From positions 1 through 9,038 of the forward strand of contig CANRXN010000023.1 of assembly GCA_947643945.1 (NCBI GenBank): 9,038 nt of DNA. The letters run 5' to 3'. Position 1 is the stretch's first letter; the number at the start of each line of letters is the position of its first letter. Shown in pieces: positions 7,480-9,038 of this stretch. Made by a program: the position numbers and the translations under genes. Under the pieces are notes generated by a model that saw nothing but the letters and a program-made list of their open reading frames with translations, searched no databases and was not told the DNA's origin. This stretch comes from an uncultured Clostridium sp. (GTDB lineage: Bacteria; Bacillota; Clostridia; TANB77; CAG-508).

Positions 7480-9038
7480 CTAGCTATTTAAATTTAAAAC
7501 AACTCTAAATCCAATTGGGTCGTTATATTCTTTCTCCCATGGTTTACGACTCATTCTATAAGAAGCCGGGGCGTGCGTATCCTGTTCTCCTCCTCTTATT
7601 ATACGGAAATAATTACCTTCCATTGTCCATTCCATAACATTTCCTGCCATATCATAGATATTTTTTATTCTATTACTAGCCTTTTCATCTATATTGATTC
7701 CAGTTATAAAATCTGGATTACCATTTTTACCACTATACCAACCCTTTTCCTCACTATTTACTACATAAGAATCCGCCCCACACTTTCCATTAATATAATT
7801 GTTATCAAAAAATTGCATGGTTGCATCCCATTGTATCCCATAGCATAAGGAACTAAACACACCAACTTCCTTTTGCTTATCTGTATAGGTAGTTTTTACA
7901 AAATTTTTAGCTAGTTCTACGGCACCACCTGTTGGGTTACCACCATCTACTCCCCATGTAACACCCCTATAAGCTGACTTATTCTTTTTTACAACAACTT
8001 TATTATCTTCTTTTCCTGCTTCATATCGACCGACAATAAAATCCTTTATTACTTATTGTACTACTATACATTCGTTCGTATTCTTCAATTTCTGTAGCAT
8101 AAAAATATCCAGCCCATGTATATCTCGATGGCTCTCCTAAAACCTCTCCACTTTGTCTTCCTGAACCAGAATATCCTTCGACTTGTTTAAAGTCCTTAGG
8201 ATCCTCGACTGGTACCCACACAAATTCATTTCCTATACTTTTATGAGTTTCATCAATTTTGTCTGTTATAACTAATCCATTGTCTATTGTGTTAATTGTA
8301 TTTGATCTTCCTACAGCAAATCCTTTTGGTATTTTGGCTATTTTCCCATTTCTATCTTTATAAATTTCAGTTGCTGAGTAAATATCCGAAAAAATCTCTC
8401 CGGTTCCATTGGTTATTTCTACAGAATATGATGTTTTTTCTCCATTACTTCCTTCAACTATAAATGTATAAATTCCATTCTCCGTTACCCCATAAGTAAT
8501 AGTTTTTACATTACTTATTTCATTTCCTTTTGGATCTGTTATTTTTACAATTGTTCCTTCTGTTATAGTTGCATTAATTGTTATTGTTATTGTATTCCCT
8601 TCTTCTACTTGTGTATCTGGATTTATTGTATGAGTTACTTTTGGCTTTGCCATTTTTACGGTTACATTTCCTGTTTCCTCAATTTTGAAAGTATATCCAT
8701 CAACAACTACTTCAATTGGTAAGTTATCTATTTTATTTACTTCAAAAATAGAGTTTTCAGCATAAACAATATCTGTTAATCCTTCTATTTGTCTTAAATT
8801 TATATTTAAATCTTCTAAATTTATGAAGCTATCTTCTCCATAACTTCCTAGAACAGCTATTTTTACTTTTTCCTCTGCTGATTTTTTTATAGTTTCTATT
8901 TTTGCTTTATCGCTTTTTCCGCAAAATCCCATTTTCTCCTGTTAACGTTGCAATACTTACCGCTGCTAAAATTAATAAAACTATGATAGTTATTACTAAA
9001 GCAATTAAGGTAATACCTTTGTTAGTTCTTATGTTTCT
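7480..9038 (-). CDS. Pilin-leader/SUMF1-domain surface protein, 5'-partial, read through two CGG +1 frameshifts
   Basis: At the right edge the minus strand encodes RTNKGITLIALVITIIVLL, a prepilin-like leader with KG before the hydrophobic helix, followed by AAVSIATLTGENGIL. It continues with GKSDKAKIETIKK (alpha-helical pilin spine), a beta-rich linker with an Ig-like stretch (TINPDTQVEEGNTITITIN, GIYTFIVEGSNG), and a SUMF1/FGE-like domain: GNEFVWVPV, YTWAGYFYATEIEEYE, GFYCGRYEAG, NIYDMAGNVMEW, RIIRGG, APASYRMSRKPWE, IGFRVVLNL. The true start is outside the window. Frames change at CGG 8921-8919 and CGG 8032-8030; skipping each C gives one protein of at least 518 residues ending at TAG 7482-7480. 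The domain is probably a surface-exposed, non-catalytic FGE/lectin-like fold carried on a pilin-type anchor. The ATG at 8932 and the GTG at 7860 are false starts created by the frame breaks. Confidence 0.85.
8030..8032 (-). other. +1 frameshift site 6: TGT-CGG-TCG
   Basis: In-frame CGG on the minus strand. Unshifted, the frame ends at TGA 8023-8021. Skipping the C (plus-strand G8032) gives TGT-GGT-CGA-TAT (C-G-R-Y) and rebuilds GFYCGRYEAG, equivalent to the GFYIGRYEAG motif of SUMF1 proteins. Removing the T before GTC would give GFYVGRYEAG, so the exact base removed is slightly ambiguous here. Confidence 0.85.
8919..8921 (-). other. +1 frameshift site 5: TTG-CGG-AAA
   Basis: In-frame CGG on the minus strand, just after the pilin-like helix. 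Unshifted, it ends RKKR and stops at 8909-8907. Skipping the C (plus-strand G8921) gives TTG-GGA-AAA-AGC (L-G-K-S), joining TGENGIL to GKSDKAKIETIKK as in related pilin-leader proteins. A one-base change in the adjacent run of five A would also restore the frame, so this site alone is not decisive. Confidence 0.8.

Noticed and set aside
7299..7600. Diversity-generating retroelement (variable and template repeat pair) at the SUMF1 C-termini
   Set aside because: The two copies share only short identity such as ATAAGAAGCCGGG, with no adenine-specific differences, and no reverse transcriptase is in the window. They look like diverged paralogues.
239..8921. Random or homopolymer sequencing/assembly errors
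   Set aside because: Only site 5 (8921) is beside a run of A and site 2 (588) in a run of C; the others are not in homopolymers. Errors would not track the coding strand and codon register. Long T and A runs elsewhere in the genes (e.g. in the CorC-like gene) cause no frame change.
239..8921. CGG simply reassigned to another amino acid
   Set aside because: Reassignment would keep the frame, but here the frame after CGG runs to a stop within about ten codons and the homology continues in the +1 frame.
1..9038. tRNA, rRNA, CRISPR array or insertion sequence
   Set aside because: I saw no cloverleaf with CCA or TTC-arm signature, no spaced direct repeats and no transposase in any frame.

Overview
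The window is a low-GC, AT-rich bacterial segment that looks like an uncultivated gut-type Clostridia/Firmicutes genome. The signs are AGGAGG-type ribosome binding sites, TTG and GTG starts, WG-repeat proteins, a KGITLIALV-type pilin-like leader and a low-GC codon style. The genus cannot be read from the sequence.

Layout. Positions 1-1183 (+) carry most of an FAD-dependent dehydrogenase of the COG2509 type, with its N-terminus off the left edge. At 1227-1478 (+) there is a small orphan ORF with its own promoter and a strong ribosome binding site. The rest is on the minus strand. From the right edge leftward it holds: a pilin-leader/SUMF1 (formylglycine-generating-enzyme-like) surface protein (9038-7480, N-terminus off the right edge); a decayed second SUMF1 C-terminus (7479-7299); a stem-loop/inverted-repeat region and a short ORF remnant; a promoter followed by a CNNM/CorC-HlyC membrane protein (6968-5649) and a WG-repeat membrane-anchored protein (5619-3873), which form one operon; a 33-bp perfect hairpin acting as a boundary; then a patatin-like phospholipase (3647-2781) and a NifS/IscS-type cysteine desulfurase (2711-1572), probably a second operon ending in a terminator at 1524-1487 between convergent genes.

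Main observation. Three otherwise intact genes (FAD dehydrogenase, WG-repeat protein, pilin-SUMF1 protein) are each split into pieces by +1 frameshifts, six in all. All six are the same event. The zero frame runs into an in-frame CGG codon, and the protein continues, with family motifs intact, if the C of CGG is skipped and GGN is read as glycine. Three sites are on the plus strand and three on the minus strand. By hand count these six are the only in-frame CGG codons among roughly 2,700 codons, and CGG is never used as an ordinary arginine codon. About twenty out-of-frame CGG trinucleotides in the same genes (e.g. GGC-GGT, GCC-GGT, ACC-GGT) cause no shift. Random sequencing error or ordinary pseudogenisation does not predict this pattern. 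It suggests that in this organism CGG is an unassigned or untranslatable codon resolved by efficient +1 frameshifting (or CGGN quadruplet decoding as Gly). If so, the three broken genes are functional, and standard gene calling fragments them. The claim rests on one window and needs genome-wide, tRNA and proteomic checks.
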